64,000 bases of DNA from Bacteroides sp. (GCA_023666705.1 JAMPBO010000003.1:124001-188000), one strand, 5' to 3'. Shown: positions 8,805 to 17,011, counted from the first letter of the stretch. Made by a program: numbers and translations. Notes: generated by a model from the sequence alone, not told the origin.

Positions 8805-8816
8805 GAACATATGTTC
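8805..8816. promoter_or_regulatory. Perfect SOS/LexA-type palindrome
   Basis: GAACATATGTTC fits the Gram-positive LexA consensus GAAC-RNRY-GTTC exactly. It lies nine bases after the stop of paralogue A and 87 bases before the start of paralogue B, a reasonable operator position for a separate promoter of paralogue B. Chance occurrence cannot be excluded for a 12-base palindrome. Confidence 0.5.
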
Positions 8817-8903
8817 TTTCTGTCGGATGAATAGTGTAGATGATGACGTCGCATCGAAAGACAAGAAGAACAATATATGTAATTTATGAAGGAGGATTTT
8901 CAC

Positions 8904-9602
8904 ATGAGTAATTTATTAAATGAAAAAAAGGCAACTGCAAGGGAAGAAGAGCTTAAAGCTTATTTTGTAACGGCGGCAGCGTTAAATTTAGCAGTTGGGA
9001 ATGCAACGAAAGAGGTAAACATACAGATTGCCGTAGACGATATCAGAAAGCTGATGAACAGTAATTACAGAATGTGCTTTGCAAAGAAGGTAGGAAATGA
9101 TAATTACAATGTTATATGGCAGTCCTATAAGGATTTTTCAGAAAATAACACATTTTCATGGACACCGCAATATCAGGTATTCCGTACAGATACCTTCCAG
9201 TCAGGCGTAACGGTTAAGACTGCATCTAACCCAAAGACAATCGGCTTGGGAGAGAAGACGACCATAGATTCTTATGGTATTCTCTCAGACCCTGTAACGG
9301 GTGGAGACACCACAGCCATTAATGTCGACAATGAGTATAAGGCAACACATATCGGTGTTTCCCAGCTTTCTACAGGTATTGACGGCAAGGTTGTGTCAAC
9401 ACCGATTTATGTATCTGAAAATGAATGTATGTTGGGTGATGCAGTGCTGAAGCCGGTTGAGAAGGTTATGATTTGGTTTGAGTATAATGCAGAGACCAGC
9501 ACCATGTTTACTGACATGAAGACACGTGGTGTTGAGGTGGATCTGACACAGAAAAACAGCGTCAACCTGAAATATGAGAACGAAAAATGGTCAACGATTT
9601 AA
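8904..9602 (+). CDS. Unknown leaderless protein, paralogue B
   Basis: A 232-residue homologue of the preceding protein with an extra N-terminal helical stretch of about 35 residues beginning MSNLLNEKKATAREEELKAY. AAGGAGG eight bases upstream fixes the start at ATG 8904. Shared motifs are listed under paralogue A; here they read MCFAKKVGNDNYNVIWQS (about 52-70), SNPKTIGLGEKTT, VSENECMLGD and KVMIWFEYNAETS. No Cys pairs, signal peptide or membrane segment. A terminator follows, then the protease gene. The first four residues MSNL recur in the protease, perhaps reflecting shared origin of the leader. Function unknown. Confidence 0.8.
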   Translation: MSNLLNEKKATAREEELKAYFVTAAALNLAVGNATKEVNIQIAVDDIRKLMNSNYRMCFAKKVGNDNYNVIWQSYKDFSENNTFSWTPQYQVFRTDTFQSGVTVKTASNPKTIGLGEKTTIDSYGILSDPVTGGDTTAINVDNEYKATHIGVSQLSTGIDGKVVSTPIYVSENECMLGDAVLKPVEKVMIWFEYNAETSTMFTDMKTRGVEVDLTQKNSVNLKYENEKWSTI

Positions 9603-9654
9603 GTGTTTTCGGCTGATGCTGCAATAGGGATTCAGGTAAAGCAATATGGGTAAG

Positions 9655-9709
9655 CTGCCGGAGTGGGCTGTATGGCGGGTAATGCAGTCCGTTTCCGGCA
9701 GTCTTGTTT
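9655..9709 (+). terminator. Terminator-like hairpin after paralogue B
   Basis: Stem 9655-9662 pairs perfectly with 9694-9701, an inner GGGCTG/CAGTCC adds pairing, and TCTTGTTT follows. It ends the paralogue transcript before the repeat and the protease gene. Confidence 0.6.
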
Positions 9710-9720
9710 AAACGATTGAC

Positions 9721-9869
9721 AGGTAATTGCGAAACTATGTGTTTTATATGATACGTTGTAGAAAATATACAAATTCAACTCAGGTCACGCTTACGCTTAA
9801 CGCCCTGCTTATGAACTTGTATATTTTCTCCAACTTACGTTATTATAAAGCAGAGTTTCGCAATTGCCT
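9721..9869. repeat. Palindromic repeat element, copy 2, long form
   Basis: Outer arms 9721-9736 and 9854-9869 match at 15 of 16 positions. A second inner inverted repeat of about 22 bases (GTAGAAAATATACAA and its mate near 9814-9833) gives a hairpin covering nearly the whole 149 bases, with a loop containing CACGCTTACGCTTAACGCCC. The outer arms are almost identical to those of the element at 4145-4223. It lies directly upstream of the protease gene. Confidence 0.65.
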
Positions 9870-9901
9870 ATAAATAGGTTATGGGAAAAGAGGAGAGATT
9901 T

Positions 9902-10753
9902 ATGAGTAATTTAGTATTTGAAAAGATGGTAAATGGAATAAATAACACAGAGGAAGGAATTATAAACAAGCTACGCTCCGACAGACTTGTGGACAGGCAT
10001 GGAAATCTGAAGCTTGACGTAATAGAGAGTATAAAGGCAATTGGTGAAATAGACGCCGATGAGCTTCGGACGGTCAGGGCAGATAGCGTGGAACAGGTAA
10101 TCGGTACAGATACAAGGACGGAGGTTGCCGATAAGAGCGTGGCACCATATAAATCCATTGTGCTTTTAATTATGAAGTATGGGAACGATCTTTATCGAGG
10201 TACGGGATTTTTGATTAAAGATAATATGGTACTTACAGCTGCACACAATTTATATAGCTTAGATTTGGAAAAACCGGCAGATGAGGTATATATTATTGGA
10301 GCACCAAGAGATACGGCACATATAAAAACCTATACTGGTTTAAAGGTATCGGTTGACTATGTTTCAGGCGGCTCACAGGGTGGACAGCATGATTGGGGAC
10401 TGATTAAGATGAATGATGCAATGACAGATTTGGGGACTATCAATGTAAGCAGGGCGGCAGATGTTCCGGCTTCTGTTTTAGATGATGTTTTGATAGCGGG
10501 ATATCCGGGTATGGCACAGGGTAAGTCAACTACAGATATGTGGGAAGCTGACGGCTCTGCACAATATTATCATGCAAGTGAGGTAATGGAATATATCATC
10601 AGCACTTCAGGCGGCAACAGCGGTTCTCCTGTTATGGTATATTATGGAGCGTGCAGAGTTGCAATTGGTATTCATGTGTTAGGAAGTGTTAATGCCAATT
10701 ACGCAAAGGCAATAGACGATGAGGTTATAACGGCGATTAATGAATTTCGTTAA
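9902..10753 (+). CDS. V8/glutamyl-endopeptidase-like serine protease without signal peptide
   Basis: A 283-residue trypsin-fold protease of the V8/GluSE (S1B) kind. After a possible propeptide (1-65) comes VIGTDTRTEV..PYKSIV, which matches the mature N-terminus of Bacillus glutamyl endopeptidases. The catalytic triad is H115 in LTAAHNLY, D164 in HDWGLIKM and S240 in SGGNSGSPV. AGGAG six bases upstream supports ATG 9902. Family members are normally secreted, but the N-terminus here (MSNLVFEKMVNG) is not a signal peptide, so it either acts inside the cell or leaves by another route. It follows the two leaderless paralogues, which are possible substrates (inference). A terminator follows. Confidence 0.85.
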   Translation: MSNLVFEKMVNGINNTEEGIINKLRSDRLVDRHGNLKLDVIESIKAIGEIDADELRTVRADSVEQVIGTDTRTEVADKSVAPYKSIVLLIMKYGNDLYRGTGFLIKDNMVLTAAHNLYSLDLEKPADEVYIIGAPRDTAHIKTYTGLKVSVDYVSGGSQGGQHDWGLIKMNDAMTDLGTINVSRAADVPASVLDDVLIAGYPGMAQGKSTTDMWEADGSAQYYHASEVMEYIISTSGGNSGSPVMVYYGACRVAIGIHVLGSVNANYAKAIDDEVITAINEFR

Positions 10754-10773
10754 TGCAGATGAAATTCCTATGG

Positions 10774-10822
10774 AAAGATACCTTGGTTGATTTGATTACA
10801 AGTTGACATAAGGTATCTTTTT
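10774..10822 (+). terminator. Intrinsic terminator after the protease gene
   Basis: Stem 10774-10784 pairs with 10810-10820 (11 bases) and ends in a short T-run. Confidence 0.75.
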
Positions 10823-10997
10823 GCAATTGAGTCGATTATAAATTACAAAATTGTAATCGGATAAATTTGATTGGGTCATACAAAATAACAGTAGAAAATA
10901 GTAATGCATAGCTGCCAAGTCCGTTTTATAGTACACATTTTTTGCTAGCATGTTATCAGTCACACAGTTATAACATACAAAGAAAGGATGAGTGAAA

Positions 10998-11615
10998 ATG
11001 GGTATGAGAATGATGAGCAAACAATCAAATGACATGGTGTATCATCGGGCAGAATGCAGATATGCACGAAAAATTTACAAAAGAAATCGGGTGTATATGA
11101 AATGGGAAGATGCGGAATCGAAAGGCTACCGTCCATGTAAATGCTGTGATGGGGCTGAATTTTTATACAATCTGGAATTAAATAATATCAGACGCTTTAC
11201 AGCACAGCATAACATGGATATAGATTTAAAGGACGGTAAAATTTATGTGAGAACGGACGCAGGCTGCTGGAAGATTATTTATAAAATAAGTATGCAGAAA
11301 TTCATATTATTACATAGAAATTATGTGAATGGGCGTGTCAGCTTGGAGGAGGCTGACAAAGCACCGTTTCATCGGCAGGGGGATATGCCGGATTCAGGCA
11401 GCATTATGAAATATCTGAACTATATCCAAAAGCATGATGAATTTAAGTTAAATATGCCTGCCGACTATAGGCAATTGCCGCAGGATTCCAAGAAGCAAAA
11501 AACTTATTATAGGTCGGCAAAGAGAAGGGCACAAAAACAAAGTGCCAGACGCTTAGATGAATTGTTTGATATGATTGAGCGAAAAGAAGGTATCAAGAAT
11601 TTATCGTTCTGTTAG
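10998..11615 (+). CDS. Unknown protein with N-terminal Ada-like Cys/His motif
   Basis: A 205-residue basic soluble protein. The N-terminal 45 residues carry YHRAECRYARKI and GYRPCKCC, spacing that resembles the small metal-binding Ada-like domain found on nucleases and surface proteins (His-x3-Cys and Pro-Cys-x-Cys-Cys). The middle has strands and YKISMQKFILLHRNYVNGRV, and the C-terminus is a Lys/Arg-rich helix (about 155-200). AAAGGATG precedes ATG 10998. It stands alone between terminated units. A nucleic-acid role is possible from the charge, but this is inference. Confidence 0.7.
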   Translation: MGMRMMSKQSNDMVYHRAECRYARKIYKRNRVYMKWEDAESKGYRPCKCCDGAEFLYNLELNNIRRFTAQHNMDIDLKDGKIYVRTDAGCWKIIYKISMQKFILLHRNYVNGRVSLEEADKAPFHRQGDMPDSGSIMKYLNYIQKHDEFKLNMPADYRQLPQDSKKQKTYYRSAKRRAQKQSARRLDELFDMIERKEGIKNLSFC

Positions 11616-11856
11616 AAAATGCTGTAATATTAAAAGGGTACGGAAGTGAATAACCACGCTATGGCATATTTGACAGGAAATGGGCGAATGCTCAAAGGGT
11701 TGAAGGAATTTAATAGACATGCTGGCTTATTTGGTAATATAAATGGGGAGTCCGTTTGCACAAAAATCAATTGGTGCGGCAGGTCCCGCTTGTTAAAAAT
11801 AGTACATCATGGTACGATAGTATCCATAAAAATTAGTATATAACGGAGGAATAACT

Positions 11857-12384
11857 ATGAGTGAAGTGTTGGAGAAAATGAAAACCAGAAGAAGTATCCG
11901 CAAGTATAAACAGGATATGGTGCCGCAGGAAATATTGGATCAAATTATCGAAGCAGGACTTTATGCAGCAAATGGAATGGGATATCAGAATACGATTGTT
12001 ATTCAGGTTACAAATAAGGAACTGCGGGATGAAATCTCAAAGCTAAACTGCAAAATTGGCGGATGGGATGAGGGCTTTGATCCTTTTTACGGTGCACCTG
12101 CAATGTTAATTGTCCTTGCAAAAAAGGATTGGGCAAACCGTGCTTATGACGGCAGTCTTGTTATGGGAAATCTGATGCTTGCCGCCCACGAACTTGGTAT
12201 TGGCAGCTGTTGGATTAACAGGGCAAAGGAAGAATTTGAAATGGATTGGGGAAAGGATTTGCTCAAATCCCTTGGAATAGAGGAAGAATATGAGGGAGTC
12301 GGTCATTGTGCACTCGGCTATGTAGATGGCGATTATCCGCAGCCTCCTGAAATAAAAGAAAACAGAGTTTTTTATGTTAAGTAG
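11857..12384 (+). CDS. Nitroreductase-family flavoprotein
   Basis: A 175-residue nitroreductase-like enzyme, the short form common in Clostridia. It begins with the FMN-binding signature MKTRRSIRKYKQD (residues 8-20), then GLYAANGMGYQNT, and has the second conserved region LGIGSCWINRAKE near 110-125 and GHCALGYVDGD near 150. Members use FMN and NAD(P)H to reduce nitro groups, quinones or enones. GGAGG lies eight bases before ATG. It has no clear operon partner. Physiological substrate unknown. Confidence 0.88.
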   Translation: MSEVLEKMKTRRSIRKYKQDMVPQEILDQIIEAGLYAANGMGYQNTIVIQVTNKELRDEISKLNCKIGGWDEGFDPFYGAPAMLIVLAKKDWANRAYDGSLVMGNLMLAAHELGIGSCWINRAKEEFEMDWGKDLLKSLGIEEEYEGVGHCALGYVDGDYPQPPEIKENRVFYVK

Positions 12385-12519
12385 GGATGAAGTTTTTTGG
12401 ATACATAGACTTGAACATAATAATGGAAACTACATAAATCAATATGGTGGATTGTAAGATATAGCGTGCCATACATGAATTTTTTAAAAATTGCCCAGAT
12501 AGTATGGAGGTGTTGATAT

Positions 12520-13092
12520 ATGGGAAAACCATTGTTAGAAATGACACTGGAAGAGTTGTGGGAGTTATTTCCCATTTTTTTGGTACCGCATAATGAACAT
12601 TGGGCTGCATATTACAATGAAATGAATAATTTTTTGTGCAGTATTCTTTCGGATTATCAAATTTGGCGTATCAGTCATATTGGAAGCACGGCAATCAAGG
12701 GTATATGGGCAAAAAATATAATAGATATTCTCATTGAAACCACTTCTTGCGAAAATATGGAAAACATATCCCAAACATTAGAAGCAAATGGATTTGTTCG
12801 TATGTCATCCGATACAAAGAGGGCTTCATTTAATTGGGGATATAATGAAAATGGATTTGAAGAAGAGGTTTATCATTTACATTTGCGACAAGCAGGTGAT
12901 AACGATGAATTATATTTTAGGGATTATTTGAATGAGCATTCACAGATAGCAAGAGAGTATGAACAGTTAAAACTGGCTTTATGGAAGCAATATGAAAAGA
13001 ATCGAAATGGCTATACAGATGCAAAATCAGATTTTGTAAACAAATGGACATTAGAAGCAAAAAAGATTTACGGAAATAAATATACTGCATGA
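12520..13092 (+). CDS. GrpB/UPF0157 family protein
   Basis: A 190-residue protein with the GrpB (UPF0157) signature: HWAAYYNEMNNFL, then WRISHIGSTAIKGIWAKNIIDILIE around residues 47-70, where other members have HIGSTSVPGLxAKPIIDI. The family has a nucleotidyltransferase-like fold and is often met near antibiotic or nucleotide genes; its activity is not established. The start has a good GGAGGTG before it. A terminator follows the stop. Confidence 0.85.
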   Translation: MGKPLLEMTLEELWELFPIFLVPHNEHWAAYYNEMNNFLCSILSDYQIWRISHIGSTAIKGIWAKNIIDILIETTSCENMENISQTLEANGFVRMSSDTKRASFNWGYNENGFEEEVYHLHLRQAGDNDELYFRDYLNEHSQIAREYEQLKLALWKQYEKNRNGYTDAKSDFVNKWTLEAKKIYGNKYTA

Positions 13093-13125
13093 GCTATAAC
13101 CTTTGGGTATAAACTGATGAACGAA

Positions 13126-13153
13126 ACAAGACTTCAAAAGAAGTCTTGTCTTA
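13126..13153 (+). terminator. Intrinsic terminator
   Basis: A perfect 10-base stem (13126-13135 with 13140-13149) and AAAA loop, followed by CTTAGTT, between the GrpB-like gene and the DUF362 lipoprotein gene. Confidence 0.75.
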
Positions 13154-13205
13154 GTTATATTATAATAAGTAATAGGCTGATATTTAACATGAGGAGGGGA
13201 AATTC

Positions 13206-14267
13206 ATGAAAAAGAAATTATCGGTTGTTTTATCTCTCTGTCTGCTGTTTTTTATGACAGCTTGCGGAGTAAAGGATGATGATGCACCTGTTGTCACATC
13301 GCCGTCCTATGAGGATGAGAGTTCTACGGATTCTGGTACATCACAAACGTCGGACAATACGGAAAAACCGTCTGAACCCGAAAATGATGATGGGCAATCA
13401 GGTTCGATCGTCTATTTTACCTCCGATATTTCCCCGGAAGGGATGATGGCAGTTTATGAGGCTCTGGACTGGACGCCTACGGGAAATGTAGCAGTAAAGC
13501 TTTCCACTGGTGAGCCGCCTGCGAGTAATTATCTGCGACCTGAACTGATTAAGAATCTTGTACAGTCCGTAGATGGCACGATTGTTGAGTGCAATACGGC
13601 TTATGGAGGCTCCCGTGCTGAGGCTGCCATGCATATGCAGGTGGCAAAGGATCATGGTTTTACGGAGATTGCCGATGTGGATATTCTTGATGCGGATGGT
13701 TCTGTGCAGCTTTTGGTAGAAGGTGGAAGTTATCTGGAAACGAACTATGTTGGTTCCCATTTTACTAATTATGATTCCTATATCATACTCTCCCACTTTA
13801 AGGGACATGCAATGGCGTGCTTTGGCGGTGCGATTAAAAATGTTTCCATCGGTCTTGGTTCCAAAGAAGGTAAGTGCCTGATTCACACTGGCGGACAAAG
13901 TCATACCAATCCTTGGGGCGGAGATCAGACTGCATTCACGGAATCTATGGCGGAGGCTGGAAAGTCGGTATCGGATTATCTTGGAAATGGTGAGCGTATT
14001 ATTTATATCAGCGTTTTAAATAACATTTCCATTGATTGTGACTGTGATGGAAATCCAACTGAGCCGGATATTCATGACATTGGAATACTTGCTTCAACCG
14101 ACCCTGTGGCAATAGACCAGGCGGCAATAGACCTTTGCTTTTCTTCTGAAGGCAGTGAGAGCTTACAGCGGCGGGTGGAACTGCAAAATGGACTTCACAC
14201 ATTGGAGCATGCAGAAGAGATAGGTCTCGGCAACCGCATATATGAGTTGGTGAATATTGATGAGTAA
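13206..14267 (+). CDS. DUF362-domain lipoprotein
   Basis: A 353-residue exported lipoprotein. The signal peptide ends in the lipobox FMTAC with Cys at residue 20, followed by a Ser/Thr/Asp-rich linker (22-65). The rest has the DUF362 pattern: GNVAVKLSTGE, NTAYGGSR, ILSHFKGHAMACFGGAIKN and IGLGSKEGK, then DIGILASTDPVAIDQAAIDL near 300-320. Gly- and Cys-containing motifs recall ferredoxin-linked DUF362 proteins, but there is no 4Fe-4S cluster motif here. A strong GAGGAGGGG precedes the ATG. Its 3' end overlaps the permease gene by eight bases, so the two probably act together. Confidence 0.85.
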   Translation: MKKKLSVVLSLCLLFFMTACGVKDDDAPVVTSPSYEDESSTDSGTSQTSDNTEKPSEPENDDGQSGSIVYFTSDISPEGMMAVYEALDWTPTGNVAVKLSTGEPPASNYLRPELIKNLVQSVDGTIVECNTAYGGSRAEAAMHMQVAKDHGFTEIADVDILDADGSVQLLVEGGSYLETNYVGSHFTNYDSYIILSHFKGHAMACFGGAIKNVSIGLGSKEGKCLIHTGGQSHTNPWGGDQTAFTESMAEAGKSVSDYLGNGERIIYISVLNNISIDCDCDGNPTEPDIHDIGILASTDPVAIDQAAIDLCFSSEGSESLQRRVELQNGLHTLEHAEEIGLGNRIYELVNIDE

Positions 14268-15180
14268 GGTATTTGAGGTCGTTCAAAGGGAATTTGTTTA
14301 TATCAGCTACTACTTCATGTTTCAGCTCCGACAGATTGTCGGATACTGGATTCTCGGCATGGTTATCGGGTCCTTGGTTTCTGTGTTTGCCAAGGATGCG
14401 ATTCATAATGCGTTTGACCGCATCCGGGATAAGAAGTGGGGAATTTGGGGAATTATACCTGCCAGTCTGCTGGGTGTCGTATCTCCTCTTTGTATGTACG
14501 GTACGATTCCCATTGCGGCATCATTTTCCCGGCACGGTATGCGGGATGATTGGCTGGCGGCATTTATGATGTCCAGTGTACTTCTAAATCCACAGCTTAT
14601 TATGTACTCTACAGTACTTGGAGCCGTAGCACTGACTGTCCGTATCATTTCCTGTACGGTTTGTGGTATTGTGGCAGGGCTTGTAGTGCATATGTTTTAT
14701 AAAAATAAGTCCTTTTTTAATTTTGACGGCTTTGAACCCCGGGCGAGCCATGACACCCATCCGAATCCTTTTTTGAGGCTTTTGTTCAATCTGGGCAGAA
14801 ATGTCAGGGCAACGGCACTTTGGTTTCTTGTAGGCGTACTTCTTTCCGCACTCTTTCAGCGGTATGTTCCTGCGGACAGATTTGCGGAGCTGTTTGGAAA
14901 ATCAAATGAGGGCTTTGGCATCCTAATGGCAGCAACCATCGGTGTACCGATTTACGCCTGTGGAGGCGGTACGATACCTCTAATTCGGGAATGGCTGGCG
15001 ATGGGTATGAGCATGGGCAGTGCATCAGCTTTTATGATTACCGGACCTGCGACAAAGATTACAAACCTTGGTGCACTGAAGATTGTGCTGGGGATTAAGA
15101 GGTTCATCCTCTATATTGCGTTTGTCATGGTGTTTTCACTTGTGACGGGATTGATTGCGAATATGCTACTTGCGTATTAA
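14260..15180 (+). CDS. UPF0718 / ArsP-like permease
   Basis: A 306-residue membrane protein with about eight helices in two repeats. Signature regions are VSPLCMYGTIPIAAS near residue 75 and GVPIYACGGGTIPLI near 225, followed by MGMSMGSASAFMITGPATK, which define the ArsP_1/UPF0718 permease family. Some relatives export methylated arsenicals; the two Cys in these motifs could bind a soft metal or metalloid, but no ars regulator is nearby. ATG 14260 overlaps the end of the DUF362 lipoprotein gene, so the pair is translationally coupled. Substrate unknown. Confidence 0.88.
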   Translation: MSKVFEVVQREFVYISYYFMFQLRQIVGYWILGMVIGSLVSVFAKDAIHNAFDRIRDKKWGIWGIIPASLLGVVSPLCMYGTIPIAASFSRHGMRDDWLAAFMMSSVLLNPQLIMYSTVLGAVALTVRIISCTVCGIVAGLVVHMFYKNKSFFNFDGFEPRASHDTHPNPFLRLLFNLGRNVRATALWFLVGVLLSALFQRYVPADRFAELFGKSNEGFGILMAATIGVPIYACGGGTIPLIREWLAMGMSMGSASAFMITGPATKITNLGALKIVLGIKRFILYIAFVMVFSLVTGLIANMLLAY

Positions 15181-15510
15181 GCTTATTATAAGCCAAAGGT
15201 ATATACTGGAATACTTATTGGTATTTCCAACTTTTATCCTGATCATATGGTAGACATTGCTTCCTTTGCTCGCGTCCGTCCGATGGTAAATTAAGTGGAA
15301 CCCCATGTTTTAAACCAACAGACAGAGGCAAAGAATTGGATGAGCAAAAGTAAACACAAAGGGTATATACTAAGGAGATGCAAAGATTCTTTGCGTCTCT
15401 TTTTTTGTATTGTAAAAAAACTTTACTGGCTTTTTCAGGTTGTCTGAACCATAATAATAGTAAGCTTTACAATCGCCTGGCAATAGTATGATACGGGAGG
15501 AGAAATTTGT
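15181..15510. other. Intergenic stretch with terminator
   Basis: About 330 bases without a credible gene. It holds a Rho-independent terminator at 15375-15407 and the promoter region of the following XRE regulator. The first 190 bases show nothing I recognise. Confidence 0.5.
15375..15407 (+). terminator. Intrinsic terminator
   Basis: An 11-base stem (15375-15385 with 15389-15399, one wobble) with a three-base loop and a run of eight T. It is about 195 bases after the permease stop. Confidence 0.85.
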
Positions 15511-16254
15511 ATGAAGATAGGAAATAGCATTGCTGATATACGCAAGGGACAGGGGATGACGCAGGAAGAATTTGCATCCATTTTTTCAGTTACACGGCAG
15601 ACCATTTCTAATTGGGAGAAGGAGAAAAGCTATCCTGATTTGCAGACGCTGATAGACATGAGTAACCGTTTTGACATTTCCTTGGATTGTATGCTCAAGG
15701 AAGACGTGGACATGGTAAAAAAATTTGACAGGGAACGAAAATGGGGAAACTATATGAAACGTATTTTATTGATTTTAGGAATAATAATAGCTGTTTTTTG
15801 CATTGCCTGGAGTATTGCATGGTATCATGTAAAAAAGGAAGCGGAAACTAAATTTCAGGATGGGGTGGAGCGGTTTGGCTTTCAGGATAATTTGTCTACA
15901 GATGATGAGGAATTTTATCAATACCCGTACAAGCTGGAATATAATGAGGAGACAACATTTTTTCTTGGTGATTTTTTGATGTCAGGCTGGCTTGATTTTC
16001 GTTATTTAGGAAGCTATAATCAGATATTAATGTGTCAAATGCAGTGGGAAAATGATTTACTTCAAATAGAATGGTATGGCAAGGATGCAGATATGGTAAC
16101 GATGTATATGTATGACAGGGAAGGAAAACATCTTCTATCGGATCAGGCGGCAAAAAAGTTGCTGCGGGATGATAAACAGATAAAGGAATTAAATGACAAG
16201 GCACAGGAAATGTGCAGGATGTTATATATTGATTATGTGTGGCTGCTAAGGTAA
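15511..16254 (+). CDS. Membrane-anchored XRE-family regulator
   Basis: A 247-residue protein. Residues 1-62 are a Cro/CI-type helix-turn-helix: IADIRKGQGMTQEEFASIF, SVTRQTISNWEKEKSYPDL. One transmembrane helix follows (about 85-107, MKRILLILGIIIAVFCIAWS), then a C-terminal domain of about 140 residues with acidic and aromatic residues that I do not recognise. This domain order is common in Clostridia for regulators of nearby membrane or stress genes. The stop is four bases before an in-frame start of the next ORF region, and the TlpA-like gene begins 33 bases later, so it probably belongs to the same transcript and may sense redox or envelope conditions (inference). Confidence 0.85.
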   Translation: MKIGNSIADIRKGQGMTQEEFASIFSVTRQTISNWEKEKSYPDLQTLIDMSNRFDISLDCMLKEDVDMVKKFDRERKWGNYMKRILLILGIIIAVFCIAWSIAWYHVKKEAETKFQDGVERFGFQDNLSTDDEEFYQYPYKLEYNEETTFFLGDFLMSGWLDFRYLGSYNQILMCQMQWENDLLQIEWYGKDADMVTMYMYDREGKHLLSDQAAKKLLRDDKQIKELNDKAQEMCRMLYIDYVWLLR

Positions 16255-16287
16255 TATATGGCAGGGCTTTTAGAGGGAGAAAAAAGG

Positions 16288-16869
16288 ATGAAGAACTGCA
16301 TAGCTGGTTGTTTGATTGCTTTATTTACGGTGTTTGCATTGACAGGCTGTGGGAATGGGGCAAAAACGGATGGAAATAAAGAGGACTCCATTGATGTTCC
16401 ACAGGAGGAGCAAAGCACTTATCAGGAGGTATTGGAGGGTGACGCGGCACCTGATTTTACGGCAGAAATGACAAATGGAACTACATTTGTTCTTTCGGAG
16501 CAGAAGGGCAAGGTCATATTGTTAAATTTTTGGGCGACATGGTGTGGTCCATGTGTAAAGGAAATGCCTGCATTTGAGAAGCTGAACAGCGAGTATGGGC
16601 AGGAGGTTGTGATTTTGGCAATTAACTGCATGGAGGATAAGGACACCGTAAATAAATTTATTTCAGACAATGAATACACCTTTCCGTTTGCTTATGATAC
16701 GGAGGGGGAAATAGAACGGAAATATCCGTCTGACGGCATCCCCTATACCTTGGTTATCGGCAGGGACGGGTTTGTAAAGAATATTTATCTGGGAGCATTT
16801 GACGCAGATAAACAGTATGAGGAGTATAAAGCGGCAATTGAAGCTGCATTAGGTGAGAGTGGGGAATAG
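16288..16869 (+). CDS. TlpA-like thioredoxin-fold lipoprotein
   Basis: A 193-residue exported thiol-disulfide protein. The signal peptide ends in ALTGC (lipid-modified Cys at residue 21). The thioredoxin/AhpC-TSA fold follows, with APDFTAEM, then FWATWCGPCVKEMPAFEKLN carrying the redox CxxC, and GIPYTLVIGRDGF with the cis-Pro. AGGGAGA seven bases upstream fixes the start at 16288. In Clostridia this protein is regularly encoded with a tiny CxxC protein and a 4Fe-4S membrane protein, both present immediately downstream here, forming a membrane redox system for extracytoplasmic thiols. Confidence 0.92.
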   Translation: MKNCIAGCLIALFTVFALTGCGNGAKTDGNKEDSIDVPQEEQSTYQEVLEGDAAPDFTAEMTNGTTFVLSEQKGKVILLNFWATWCGPCVKEMPAFEKLNSEYGQEVVILAINCMEDKDTVNKFISDNEYTFPFAYDTEGEIERKYPSDGIPYTLVIGRDGFVKNIYLGAFDADKQYEEYKAAIEAALGESGE

Positions 16870-16873
16870 CCAT

Positions 16874-17011
16874 ATGAAGGTGAAGATTATCAGGAGAGGA
16901 ATACTCATTACGGCGATTGTACTTATATTAATGGGAATCGGGCAAAATGGATTTAACGATATAAAAAATAAGGCAATACGCATCTGTTATGAGTGTATAG
17001 GAATCGGATAA
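16874..17011 (+). CDS. 45-residue CxxC membrane peptide, CD1871A-like
   Basis: A 45-residue protein in the gap between the TlpA-like and 4Fe-4S genes. It has one transmembrane helix (about residues 9-23, GILITAIVLILMGIG) and ends in RICYECIGIG with a CxxC. This fits the small CD1871A-type CXXC protein that accompanies TlpA/4Fe-4S pairs in Clostridia. Start ATG 16874 lies four bases after the TlpA stop; its TAA overlaps the ATG of the next gene (TAATG). The position and conserved ending make it real despite its size. Confidence 0.8.
   Translation: MKVKIIRRGILITAIVLILMGIGQNGFNDIKNKAIRICYECIGIG

Noticed and set aside
11646-11843. 65-residue frame before the nitroreductase gene
   Set aside because: No ribosome binding site, no recognisable motif and random-looking composition; the region is better read as intergenic.
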